DNA from: Oscillospiraceae bacterium
Lineage (GTDB): Bacteria; Bacillota; Clostridia; Oscillospirales; Acutalibacteraceae
Direction of reading: 5' to 3'
DNA length: 64,000 bases
NCBI GenBank assembly: GCA_009785335.1
Contig: WQWM01000012.1
Location: forward strand, 1-64,000
The position numbers and the translations under genes were made by a program. Of the stretch, positions 1-6,167 are shown piece by piece. A model generated the notes under the pieces. It had not been told where the DNA came from. It searched no databases and was given only the letters and a program-made list of their open reading frames with translations. Within the stretch, counting starts at the first letter, position 1. Every line of letters starts with the position of its first letter.

Positions 1-465
1 AAATGCTTGCATTTTGGGGGTGGTACGCGAGGGGTGAGGTCGGTTCGCGGAGCGAGAATTGCGTTGTCGCTCTTGCCTCACTCGCCCAAATTTTCGCACT
101 ATTTTTTTCGGTCAAAGTGCCTTTTCACCGAATTTTCCACGGACTTTTCGTAAAATCGCCATTTTCGCGCAAAAAAGTGCGCAGAAAACGGTGTTTTGTT
201 GGATTATATGGAGGGGTAAATTGCAAGCAGGCCACTTTGCGCGTCGCGTATACACCCATCGGGAACGTTTCGCAGCACCCAAAAGCTACACTGCACGCAA
301 CCACGGCAAGAGCTCTGCCGACGCTCCTTTATGCAAACAATAATAGACCACAGCGAAGCGACTTGCTCGCCGCAGGCGCACCTTGACAATTGAATATTTT
401 TCCACCTCGCGTGTAGGGGCGGCAACCTGCCGCCCGATCTTTTCATCAACTCACCCAGGCTCTCC
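1..465. repeat. Repeat-bearing intergenic region
   Basis: No convincing gene is visible. The first 60 bases contain part of the R2 repeat (GGTTCGCGGAGCGAGAATTG). About 347-382 carries an R3 copy (CACAGCGAAGCGACTTGCTC), and 411-437 is an R1 palindrome (GTGTAGGGGCGG, then CCGCCCG). Open frames here have no ribosome binding site and are built from repeat sequence. Confidence 0.6.
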
Positions 466-1761
466 TCACATCACATACTCCCCCAAATCGCCCAGCATGT
501 CCACCGGCACAACACCCTCGATGTACACCCCATTCTCGCGGAACTCTTCCACATCCACGCGGCCATGCTCGCGCAGTTTGGCACTCCAGTGCGACATGCT
601 ATAGGGCAGCAGCAGCTTCGCCGCCTTGCGATTTTGCGGCAACGCAGCAGCAATCGCATGCAGCAAATCTTCAAGACCTTCCCCAGTTTTCGCAGATATA
701 GCAATGCCTTGTGTAGGGGCGGATGCAAAATCCGCCCGCGACACCATGTCAAATTTATTCAGCACGCGCAGCACAGGAATCGCCGCTTCATCACAGCCAA
801 GTTGCCGCAGAATATCATCCGTCACGCGCAATTGCTCGTCGCAATCTTCGCTGGAAATATCGCACACATTCAAAATCAGCGTGGCGTTCAGCGCTTCCTC
901 AAGCGTCGAATGAAAAGCCTCCACCAAGTGGTGAGGCAAACGCCGCACCAAGCCCACAGTATCCACTAGCATCACGCTGCGCCCGTCCGGCAAGCTTAGT
1001 GCACGCGCAGTGGGGTCAAGCGTAGCAAACAACTTATCTTCCTCAAGCACGCCGGCTTGTGTCAGTGCATTCATTAGCGTCGACTTGCCTACGTTCGTGT
1101 AGCCCACGATGGCCACGGCTTCGGCACGGTTTTTGCGACGGCGTTCGCGCAGCAGCTCGCGTTGTTGTTCTAGCTCGCGTAGCTCCAGTTCCAGCTTGCG
1201 AATGCGCGACTTTACGTGCCGACGGTCGGTCTCAAACTTCGTTTCGCCGCGTCCGCGTCGTGCGCCGCCTGCACCGCCGCCACCGCCGCCGCCCTGACGC
1301 GACAAGCCGTACCACTGCCCGGTGATGCGCGGCAGGGTATACTTCAGCTGCGCCAGCTCAACCTGCAACTTGCCCTCGCGGCTTTGTGCACGCGCCGCAA
1401 AAATGTCAAGAATGAGCATCGTGCGGTCAATCACATGAATGGCAATGTCGGTGGCGTGTTCGTCGGGGTTGAGTTTTTTCTCAAGGGTGCGCTGTTGTGC
1501 GGGCGAAAGCTCATCATCTATAATCACTAGGTTGATGTCATGCGCATGGCAAAGTTCAATCAGTTCATCCAGCTTGCCCGCGCCAATATAGGTGCTATTT
1601 TCAGGCTTCGGTCGGCTCTGCGTGAGTGTGGCAATCACCTCGGCATCGGCGGTGCGGGCAAGTTCCGCAAGCTCGGCGAGGGATTCTTCTACGTCGTGGC
1701 TGCCAGTGTCCACGGCCACCAAAACGGCGCGTTCGGTTTGTATCGTATTATTATCTAACAT
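466..1761 (-). CDS. hflX: GTPase HflX
   Basis: Ribosome-associated GTPase that splits stalled or hibernating 70S ribosomes (family knowledge). The 431-residue product has an N-terminal HflX domain, a glycine hinge at 157-166, a coiled basic linker at about 170-212, and a G domain with GYTNVGKS (220-227), DTVGLVRRLP (267-276), NKFD (335-338) and SAKTG (356-360). The start ATG follows AAAGGAG. An R1 repeat lies inside the gene at 711-738 and encodes residues 342-350 (ADFASAPTQ region) between the G4 and G5 motifs, a place where an insertion is unusual. Upstream are an R1 composite, an intrinsic terminator and a 16-codon leader ORF, suggesting attenuation control. Assignment is secure; the effect of the insertion is unknown. 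Confidence 0.96.
   Translation of the reverse strand: MLDNNTIQTERAVLVAVDTGSHDVEESLAELAELARTADAEVIATLTQSRPKPENSTYIGAGKLDELIELCHAHDINLVIIDDELSPAQQRTLEKKLNPDEHATDIAIHVIDRTMLILDIFAARAQSREGKLQVELAQLKYTLPRITGQWYGLSRQGGGGGGGAGGARRGRGETKFETDRRHVKSRIRKLELELRELEQQRELLRERRRKNRAEAVAIVGYTNVGKSTLMNALTQAGVLEEDKLFATLDPTARALSLPDGRSVMLVDTVGLVRRLPHHLVEAFHSTLEEALNATLILNVCDISSEDCDEQLRVTDDILRQLGCDEAAIPVLRVLNKFDMVSRADFASAPTQGIAISAKTGEGLEDLLHAIAAALPQNRKAAKLLLPYSMSHWSAKLREHGRVDVEEFRENGVYIEGVVPVDMLGDLGEYVM
711..738. repeat. R1 palindrome inside hflX
   Basis: GTGTAGGGGCGG followed by ATCCGCCCGC is a standard R1 unit lying wholly within the hflX reading frame and keeping it open. Read on the minus strand it encodes the short stretch R-A-D-F-A-S-A-P-T between NKFD and SAKTG. 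Confidence 0.8.
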
Positions 1762-1787
1762 AGTTCTCCTTTATGGTTTTCGCAACC

Positions 1788-1871
1788 TGTAGGGGCGGCA
1801 ATTATGCCGCCCGAGGCTTAAAATATTGCTATTTGATGGTTCGGGTGGCGTAATCGCCGCCCCTTACAGAC
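1788..1871. repeat. R1 composite element (two inverted R1 units)
   Basis: A left unit, TGTAGGGGCGGCAATTATGC plus CGCCCG, and a right unit, CGGGTGGCGTAATCGCC plus GCCCCTTACAG, are separated by about 30 bases. The element lies between the leader terminator and the hflX start. Confidence 0.75.
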
Positions 1872-1880
1872 GCAGCAAAA

Positions 1881-1930
1881 TCACTGTTCAATCAGAATGA
1901 AATTGAACTGCATGGGGTTGGGCAAAAAAT
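1881..1930 (-). pseudogene. Remnant of a lipoprotein C-terminus
   Basis: Read on the minus strand this encodes LPNPMQFNFILIEQ then TGA. It matches the end of the lipoprotein at 41704-42438 (NPPNPMPLTFIPIEQ) and of the frameshifted copy at 48294-48573 (NPPNPMQFEFVPLG). No upstream body of the gene is present, so this is probably a decayed fragment. It lies just downstream of the leader terminator. Confidence 0.5.
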
Positions 1931-1959
1931 AAAAGCGGGCAGCCACAACGGCCACCCGC
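1923..1959 (-). terminator. Intrinsic terminator in hflX leader (candidate attenuator)
   Basis: On the minus strand the stem GCGGGTGGCC / GGCTGCCCGC (two wobble pairs, loop GTTGT) is followed by TTTTATTTTTT. It lies 22 nt after the stop of the leader ORF and about 160 nt before hflX, so transcripts from the 2073-2101 promoter must pass it to reach hflX. Confidence 0.8.
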
Positions 1960-1981
1960 AACATCAGCAGATGCAACGAAG

Positions 1982-2032
1982 TTATCCGAGGCGGCGCGTG
2001 GGGCTGGCTTGGTGATTGCGCGTATAGAACAT
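1982..2032 (-). CDS. 16-codon leader peptide upstream of hflX
   Basis: An ATG with a near-perfect SD (AGAAGGAGG, 9 nt upstream) opens a 16-codon frame encoding MFYTRNHQASPTRRLG, then TAA. It lies about 34 nt after the predicted transcript start and is followed by an intrinsic terminator. The arrangement of promoter, strong SD, tiny ORF, terminator and resistance-type gene is that of translation-coupled attenuators such as those before erm and ABC-F genes. Codons 9-12 contain GCCAGCCCCACG, which can partly pair with the terminator's 5' arm GCGGGTGGC. That is an inference needing RNA folding. Confidence 0.65.
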   Translation of the reverse strand: MFYTRNHQASPTRRLG

Positions 2033-2072
2033 GATGTGCGCCTCCTTCTGTAAAATTCACATGTGTACGATT

Positions 2073-2101
2073 ATTATAGCACGCCTAAAATCACTTGTCA
2101 A
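2073..2101 (-). promoter_or_regulatory. Sigma-A promoter of hflX leader
   Basis: TTGACA (2096-2101) and TATAAT (2073-2078) on the minus strand are separated by 17 bp. It drives the leader ORF and, past the terminator, hflX. Confidence 0.85.
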
Positions 2102-2142
2102 GCGTTTTTTTGTTTTTCGGTTATGTTCAAGCGAAAATTTTG

Positions 2143-2171
2143 TTGACACCGCAAATATTTTCTGATATACT
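2143..2171 (+). promoter_or_regulatory. Promoter of small hydrophobic ORF, TA locus 1
   Basis: TTGACA (2143-2148), 17-bp spacer, TATACT (2166-2171). The transcript would start near 2178, about 90 nt before the small ORF. Confidence 0.8.
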
Positions 2172-2269
2172 GTAGATGGTAGCGTTGTCAAAACGGTAGG
2201 CGGCTAATTCTGCCCCCACACCCACCCAGCAAAGCAGGCTTTGCCGGGGTTTGGGAAGGGGGTGATACT

Positions 2270-2350
2270 ATGGAATACTTAATCATGTTCGCAATTCTTT
2301 TGCTTATACTGAAAGAACTTCGTAGTGATAAAGAAATAGACCGCCCGTAG
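2270..2350 (+). CDS. Small hydrophobic peptide, candidate type I toxin (locus 1)
   Basis: The 26-residue product has one predicted membrane helix (EYLIMFAILLLILK) followed by a charged tail (ELRSDKEIDRP), the general form of Fst/Hol_Tox-type membrane toxins. The ATG is preceded by AAGGGGGTGAT. Its own promoter is at 2143-2171. The stop codon falls inside a hairpin (2339-2368), and a convergent antisense promoter lies at 2430-2458. I cannot assign it to a named toxin family from sequence alone, and toxicity is inferred from architecture. Confidence 0.7.
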   Translation: MEYLIMFAILLLILKELRSDKEIDRP

Positions 2351-2423
2351 TCTGGAAACTCGGCGGTCATTTCTATATGATTCGTTAAGTGGGGGCTAGC
2401 CGCCTATTGGCAACGCTATCCTT
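2337..2423 (-). ncRNA. Candidate antisense RNA of TA locus 1
   Basis: The predicted start is 6-7 nt after the minus-strand TATAAT at 2430-2435, and the RNA would end at the shared hairpin 2339-2368 followed by TATTTCTTT. It overlaps the 3' end of the toxin message, including its last codons. Length is about 85-90 nt. The ends are inferred. Confidence 0.65.
2339..2368. terminator. Shared bidirectional terminator, TA locus 1
   Basis: GACCGCC and GGCGGTC form a 7-bp stem with an internal loop that can extend. U-rich sequence follows on both strands (ATTTCTAT; TATTTCTTT). Confidence 0.65.
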
Positions 2424-2429
2424 GTCTTC

Positions 2430-2458
2430 ATTATAGCACGGTTGATGCCGCTTGTCAA
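2430..2458 (-). promoter_or_regulatory. Antisense promoter, TA locus 1
   Basis: Minus-strand TTGACA (2453-2458), 17-bp spacer and TATAAT (2430-2435), a perfect consensus match. Confidence 0.85.
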
Positions 2459-2498
2459 GATTTTTCGGAATTTTTCGCAAAAATTCGCGAGATTTATA

Positions 2499-3773
2499 TT
2501 ACACCTTCTCCACCGTCCACAGCTGGTCAATCATCGTCCAGTTTTGCATAAAGGGGTTGTCAACTGTCCAGTAACTCACACCGCCCAAGCCAAACTCACG
2601 CACCAGTTCAAATTTCGCCAGCAGGCTGCGGGCATCTTCAAACCAGGCCTCGCGTTCTTGCGTGCCCTGCATAAAACGGAACCATGGCGTTTGCCAGCGT
2701 TCGTTATACTCAATAGTTGCGCCGTTGCGTGCGGCGATAATCGGCCCGCCCTGCGCCTGCATCACACCAGCGCGTGTGCCGCGCTCCCACGGAATATCCC
2801 AGATGTAGCCATACGCCGGAATGCCCATGAGAATCTTTTCTCGCGGGATTTTTGTGACAGCATATTCAATCACGCGGCGCACTTCGTTAATTGGCGACAC
2901 CGCCATCGGCGGGCCGGTGAGGTGCCCCCAGTCGTAGGTCATCAGCGTTACATAATCATTGTGCCGGCCTTGTTCCGCGTAGTCAAAGCCCTCGAAAATC
3001 AATCCCGGTTGGTTCTCCACCACCATCGATTCAATCGCACTACTCAGCAGCCAGCCATTGCTGTGCATCACAACACGTGCTTCACGCAGCAGCGCATTCA
3101 AGCCATCGCGGGCATCACGTGGCACATTTTCGAAGTCAACATCAAGCCCGGTGTAGCCCTTCTCACGCATCACACGCACGCAACTGTCGAGCAAGCGCGT
3201 GCGCGCAGCAGGATTATTCAGCAGCGTGCGCGCCGTTTGGGTATTAAACCCACCGCCGGGGTCGAGGTTAGTGATGCACATGAACGGCCGCACGCCCGCG
3301 CTTTTGGCGCGATTGAGCACGCGGTCATCGTTGCGCATGGGAATCAACCCGCCTTCAGCCGTGGCATAAGCAGAAAACACGCACAACATGGACATGCGCG
3401 GGAGTGCTTGGTCTAGGGCTTCTTCGCGGGCGTTGGTGCGTGCATAACCATTGACGATCATACTGCCAAAGTGCGCTTGTGGCACGTTAATCACTTGGCC
3501 CGGGCGAATGTGGTTGGGGTTGGTGATTTGCGGGTTGGCCTGCAGCAACGCTTGCAGGGTTACGCCAAAGCGTTGCGCAATGCCGCCAAGAGTGTCGCCC
3601 GCGACGATGGTACACGTGCTTGGGCTGAGCAAAATCAATGCCTGGCCCACCACAAGCTGGTTGATATACGGTTCGCGCAGTCCATTGGCGTCGATAATCG
3701 ATTGCGCCGAAACGCCATGTGTTTGCGCAATGCTGCGAATGGTGTCGCCGGGTTCTACGATGTAAATTTGCAT
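2499..3773 (-). CDS. LysM-GH18 spore cortex hydrolase (SleL/YaaH-like)
   Basis: The 424-residue protein has two N-terminal LysM repeats (about 1-48 and 53-98; YIVEPGDTIRSIAQ and TIVAGDTLGGIAQ) and a glycoside hydrolase family 18 domain (about 105-424). The GH18 catalytic signature GLDVDFENV is at 209-217, with the acid Glu215. There is no signal peptide, as in SleL/YaaH, the spore-coat N-acetylglucosaminidase that digests cortex fragments during germination. The start ATG begins directly at the LysM domain. It is a single gene next to TA locus 1. Family is secure; the germination role is inferred by homology. Confidence 0.9.
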   Translation of the reverse strand: MQIYIVEPGDTIRSIAQTHGVSAQSIIDANGLREPYINQLVVGQALILLSPSTCTIVAGDTLGGIAQRFGVTLQALLQANPQITNPNHIRPGQVINVPQAHFGSMIVNGYARTNAREEALDQALPRMSMLCVFSAYATAEGGLIPMRNDDRVLNRAKSAGVRPFMCITNLDPGGGFNTQTARTLLNNPAARTRLLDSCVRVMREKGYTGLDVDFENVPRDARDGLNALLREARVVMHSNGWLLSSAIESMVVENQPGLIFEGFDYAEQGRHNDYVTLMTYDWGHLTGPPMAVSPINEVRRVIEYAVTKIPREKILMGIPAYGYIWDIPWERGTRAGVMQAQGGPIIAARNGATIEYNERWQTPWFRFMQGTQEREAWFEDARSLLAKFELVREFGLGGVSYWTVDNPFMQNWTMIDQLWTVEKV

Positions 3774-4202
3774 GGCCTGCCCCCTTTATCTTTTCAGGCT
3801 ATGCTATGCGGGGGCGGGGGTTTTTATGCGGCGCGAGCCAGCAGGATGAAGCCCGAGCGAAGGTGCTAGAGGGATGTTGCGTCGCTGCGCGAGCCTTCCT
3901 CAGTCACGCCCGAGGCGTGCCAGCTCCTCCCCAAGGAAGGAGCCGAAGCTTGTTTCTTCAAGTTTTGATGTCGTTATGTTCTTAAGCCCCATGGCTCCTT
4001 CCTCGGGAAGGAGCTGGCACGCCTCGGGCGTGACTGAGGAAGGCTCGCGGAGCGATGATTTTGCTGTTGTTCCCCTCCCTCACCCGCTGCGGCGGGAGCT
4101 CCCTCCAAAGGAGAGGAGCTTGGGATTAAGGATATAACGACAGCAAATCTTCAAGCTGCGCAGACGGCAGGGGGTGACGTGCAGAGCACAGCGATATCTT
4201 CA
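3774..4202. repeat. R2 repeat cluster between hemW and the LysM-GH18 gene
   Basis: Three R2 units lie here. About 3888-3955 runs GCGAGCCTTCCTCAGTCACG and onward, about 3991-4053 is its inverse, and about 4070-4132 is a diverged unit (CTCCCTCACCCGCTGCGGCG). No gene is seen. The paired inverted units could fold into a long hairpin. Confidence 0.6.
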
Positions 4203-5222
4203 TCACCCCAACAACCTCCCAATCACCGCATTGCTCAGCAGCATGCCCGCGCGGGTCAAGCGCAGGCCATATTCGTCGCAAATCACGTAATCACCCAGCA
4301 GTTTTGCGCGTTCGCGCAGCTCTGCCGTGGGTTTGGCAATGCCTTCGGTCAAGCGCAAGGCAAGCATGGTGCGTTCTTCGTCATCGCCGCCCTCGCCGTC
4401 GTCCACAGGCGGCTCGCCACGCAAAAACGCTTGCATGTCACGAGGATAATGCCATCTTCTCCCACCAGTAAAGCCATGCGCACCGGGGCCAATCGCGTGG
4501 TATTCCCCGCAACGCCAGTAATTGAGATTATGCTGGCTTTCATAGCCCGGCTGCGCAAAATTCGAGATTTCATATTGCGCATAGCCGTGCCGCTCAAGCC
4601 AATCGCAAGCGAAGAGATATAGCTCGGCCTGCTCATCTTCGCAGGGCAAATCAGGCGGATTTTGATGAAACGGCGTGCCCGGCTCAAGCTTGAGTAGATA
4701 GGCGCTCACGTGTTTTGCGCCCGCGCGTGCGCAGAACTCAAGCGTGGTTTGCAGGCTTTGCTGCGTTTGCCCAGGGATGCCCAACATGACATCCAAGCTC
4801 AGATTATCAATGCCGAGTTTGGGCAGCACAAACTCAGCCGTGCGGCCAAGTGCTTTTCTCTCTTCGGGCACAATTGATTGCAAACCCATGCTCACGCGGT
4901 TTATCCCACCCGCGCGAATGACTTGCGCGAACTCATGTGTGGCACTTGCGGCGTTGCACTCGATGGTAAATTCGCCGCTGCACTGAATTTCATGCAGCAG
5001 CTTGGCTAATAATTCGGGTTGCAGCACGCTGGGTGTGCCCCCGCCGATGTAGGCGGTTGTGTAGGGACGATCGCCCTCGGTCGCCCGTGACTCTCGCAGC
5101 CGCCTAACGCATTCCTCAACATAGGCCCCCTGCAACTGCATATCAGACAGCGAGTAAAAATCACAATATGGGCACTTTCGCGCACAGAAGGGGATGTGGA
5201 TATATAAAGATGGGTTTAACAT
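4203..5222 (-). CDS. hemW: HemW, radical SAM heme chaperone
   Basis: Coproporphyrinogen-III-oxidase-like protein, now known as a heme-transfer radical SAM chaperone. The start ATG at 5222 gives MLNPSLYIHIPFC, matching the family N-terminus; longer frames run into an R1 element. The cluster motif CxxxCxYC (CARKCPYC) and YIGGGTPS are clear. At 339 residues it is shorter than the usual roughly 375-380. The segment after ALGRTA lacks about ten residues before DNLSLDVM. An R1-like insertion (5060-5092) encodes RATEGDRPY just before TTAYIGGGTPS. It may be partly compromised but is fully open. Confidence 0.92.
   Translation of the reverse strand: MLNPSLYIHIPFCARKCPYCDFYSLSDMQLQGAYVEECVRRLRESRATEGDRPYTTAYIGGGTPSVLQPELLAKLLHEIQCSGEFTIECNAASATHEFAQVIRAGGINRVSMGLQSIVPEERKALGRTAEFVLPKLGIDNLSLDVMLGIPGQTQQSLQTTLEFCARAGAKHVSAYLLKLEPGTPFHQNPPDLPCEDEQAELYLFACDWLERHGYAQYEISNFAQPGYESQHNLNYWRCGEYHAIGPGAHGFTGGRRWHYPRDMQAFLRGEPPVDDGEGGDDEERTMLALRLTEGIAKPTAELRERAKLLGDYVICDEYGLRLTRAGMLLSNAVIGRLLG
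5060..5092. repeat. R1-like palindrome inside hemW
   Basis: GTGTAGGGACGATCGCC then CTCGGTCGCCCGTGAC has R1-type ends and an altered stem. It sits in frame and adds about nine residues ahead of the YIGGGTPS motif. Confidence 0.6.
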
Positions 5223-5229
5223 GACAGAA

Positions 5230-5320
5230 CCTGTAGGGGTGGCAATTTTGCCACCCGGATTCAAAAAATATGGTGAGGTTAAGCTTTTACGGGCGGCAAA
5301 ATTGCCGCCCCTACATGCTG
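5230..5320. repeat. R1 composite element
   Basis: Left unit CTGTAGGGGTGGCAATTTTG and right unit CGGGCGGCAAAATTGCCGCC plus CCTACATG flank about 38 bases. The TAG in the right unit (minus-strand ATGTAG) supplies the stop codon of the adjacent GNAT gene. Confidence 0.8.
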
Positions 5321-5853
5321 AATTCGTGCGACAGAATATCCATGTGCACAACGTCAAAGTATTTCCCGCCGTGGAACTCAGCCTCGCGGCGACGGCCAAT
5401 CTCACGAAAGCCGACTTTTTCGTAGCAAGCAATCGCCTGTTCATTGTTGGCAAGCACTTGCAGTTGAATATTATGCAGGTTAAGCGTGTTGAAGCCGTAG
5501 TCCAGCATCAACCGGGTTGCCTCGGTGCCGTAGCCGCAGCCGCGATCCGCTTGCTCACCGATGAAGATGCCCAGCGTTGCACTGCGGTGTGCGGCGTTGA
5601 TGTCCTTGAGGCTGACATTGCCAATGAGCCGCTCGCCCTCGCGCAGCACGATGGAATACCAGTGTGCGCTAGTGTCCTCGCTGTCTTCCAATTGCTTGTG
5701 CACCCTAGCTTGGCTAAACATCATGGAATAACCCCCAAGCGGCACGGTCACCGCAGGGTCGTTGAGCCATTTGGCATAGGTTTCGGCATCGTTGGGGTTT
5801 TGCGGCGAAAGAAACAGCCGCTCGCCGGGAATTTTTTCGAAGTATTTTGGCAT
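5311..5853 (-). CDS. GNAT-family N-acetyltransferase
   Basis: The 180-residue product resembles RimJ/RimL-type acetyltransferases that use acetyl-CoA. It has an N-terminal beta-alpha segment (GERLFLSPQNPNDAETYAKW), the acetyl-CoA loop region GEQADRGCGYGTEATRLM and a C-terminal NEQAIACYEKVGFREIGRRR. The start at 5853 (MPKYFEK) is preceded by AGGAG; the longer frame is R1 sequence. The stop codon is donated by an R1 element, so the final residues (FSM) are repeat-encoded. The substrate cannot be told; proteins or antibiotics are possible. Confidence 0.85.
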   Translation of the reverse strand: MPKYFEKIPGERLFLSPQNPNDAETYAKWLNDPAVTVPLGGYSMMFSQARVHKQLEDSEDTSAHWYSIVLREGERLIGNVSLKDINAAHRSATLGIFIGEQADRGCGYGTEATRLMLDYGFNTLNLHNIQLQVLANNEQAIACYEKVGFREIGRRREAEFHGGKYFDVVHMDILSHEFSM

Positions 5854-5862
5854 GGGAGTCTC

Positions 5863-5948
5863 CTGTAGGGGCGGATGCAAATCCGCCCGGGCTATAAAAA
5901 ACATGGCACCATTGAGTTTTCGGGCGGCAAAATTGCCGCCCCTACATG
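5863..5948. repeat. R1 composite element with R5 tail
   Basis: Left unit CTGTAGGGGCGGATGCAAAT and right unit CGGGCGGCAAAATTGCCGCC plus CCTACATG, followed at about 5970-5990 by the R5 motif TTTGAAGACAC. Confidence 0.8.
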
Positions 5949-6167
5949 CTGATTTTAAGCATTTCGTATATTTGAAGACACGCTATAGGGGCTTTTGATT
6001 GAGTAATAACATCCCGGCGGGGCAAAGCCTCGCCCTGCAGGGATGCGGCCCGAGGCCGTGGGGATGTTCGTCAACGTTGCGGAAATATGCTGCTAAAGGG
6101 TCTTTGACCCAATTCCTGTAGGGCGTGCCTTTGGCGCGTCGACATGACCAGCAAAGTCCAATCAAGC

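Larger units (their letters stand above)
2182..2426. repeat. Inverted repeats bounding TA locus 1
   Basis: The toxin 5' leader contains TAGCGTTGTCAAAACGG then TAGGCGGCTA. The far side holds the inverse, TAGCCGCCTATTGGCAACGC. The toxin and antisense RNAs therefore start with nearly the same sequence rather than complementary ones, and a read-through toxin mRNA could fold back on itself. Confidence 0.7.

Noticed and set aside
3-386. Open frame of 127 codons at the window start
   Set aside because: No SD, composed of R2/R3 repeat sequence and with a basic, low-complexity product.
2442-3416. Plus-strand frame opposite the LysM-GH18 gene
   Set aside because: Shadow frame; the minus-strand gene has domains and a good start.
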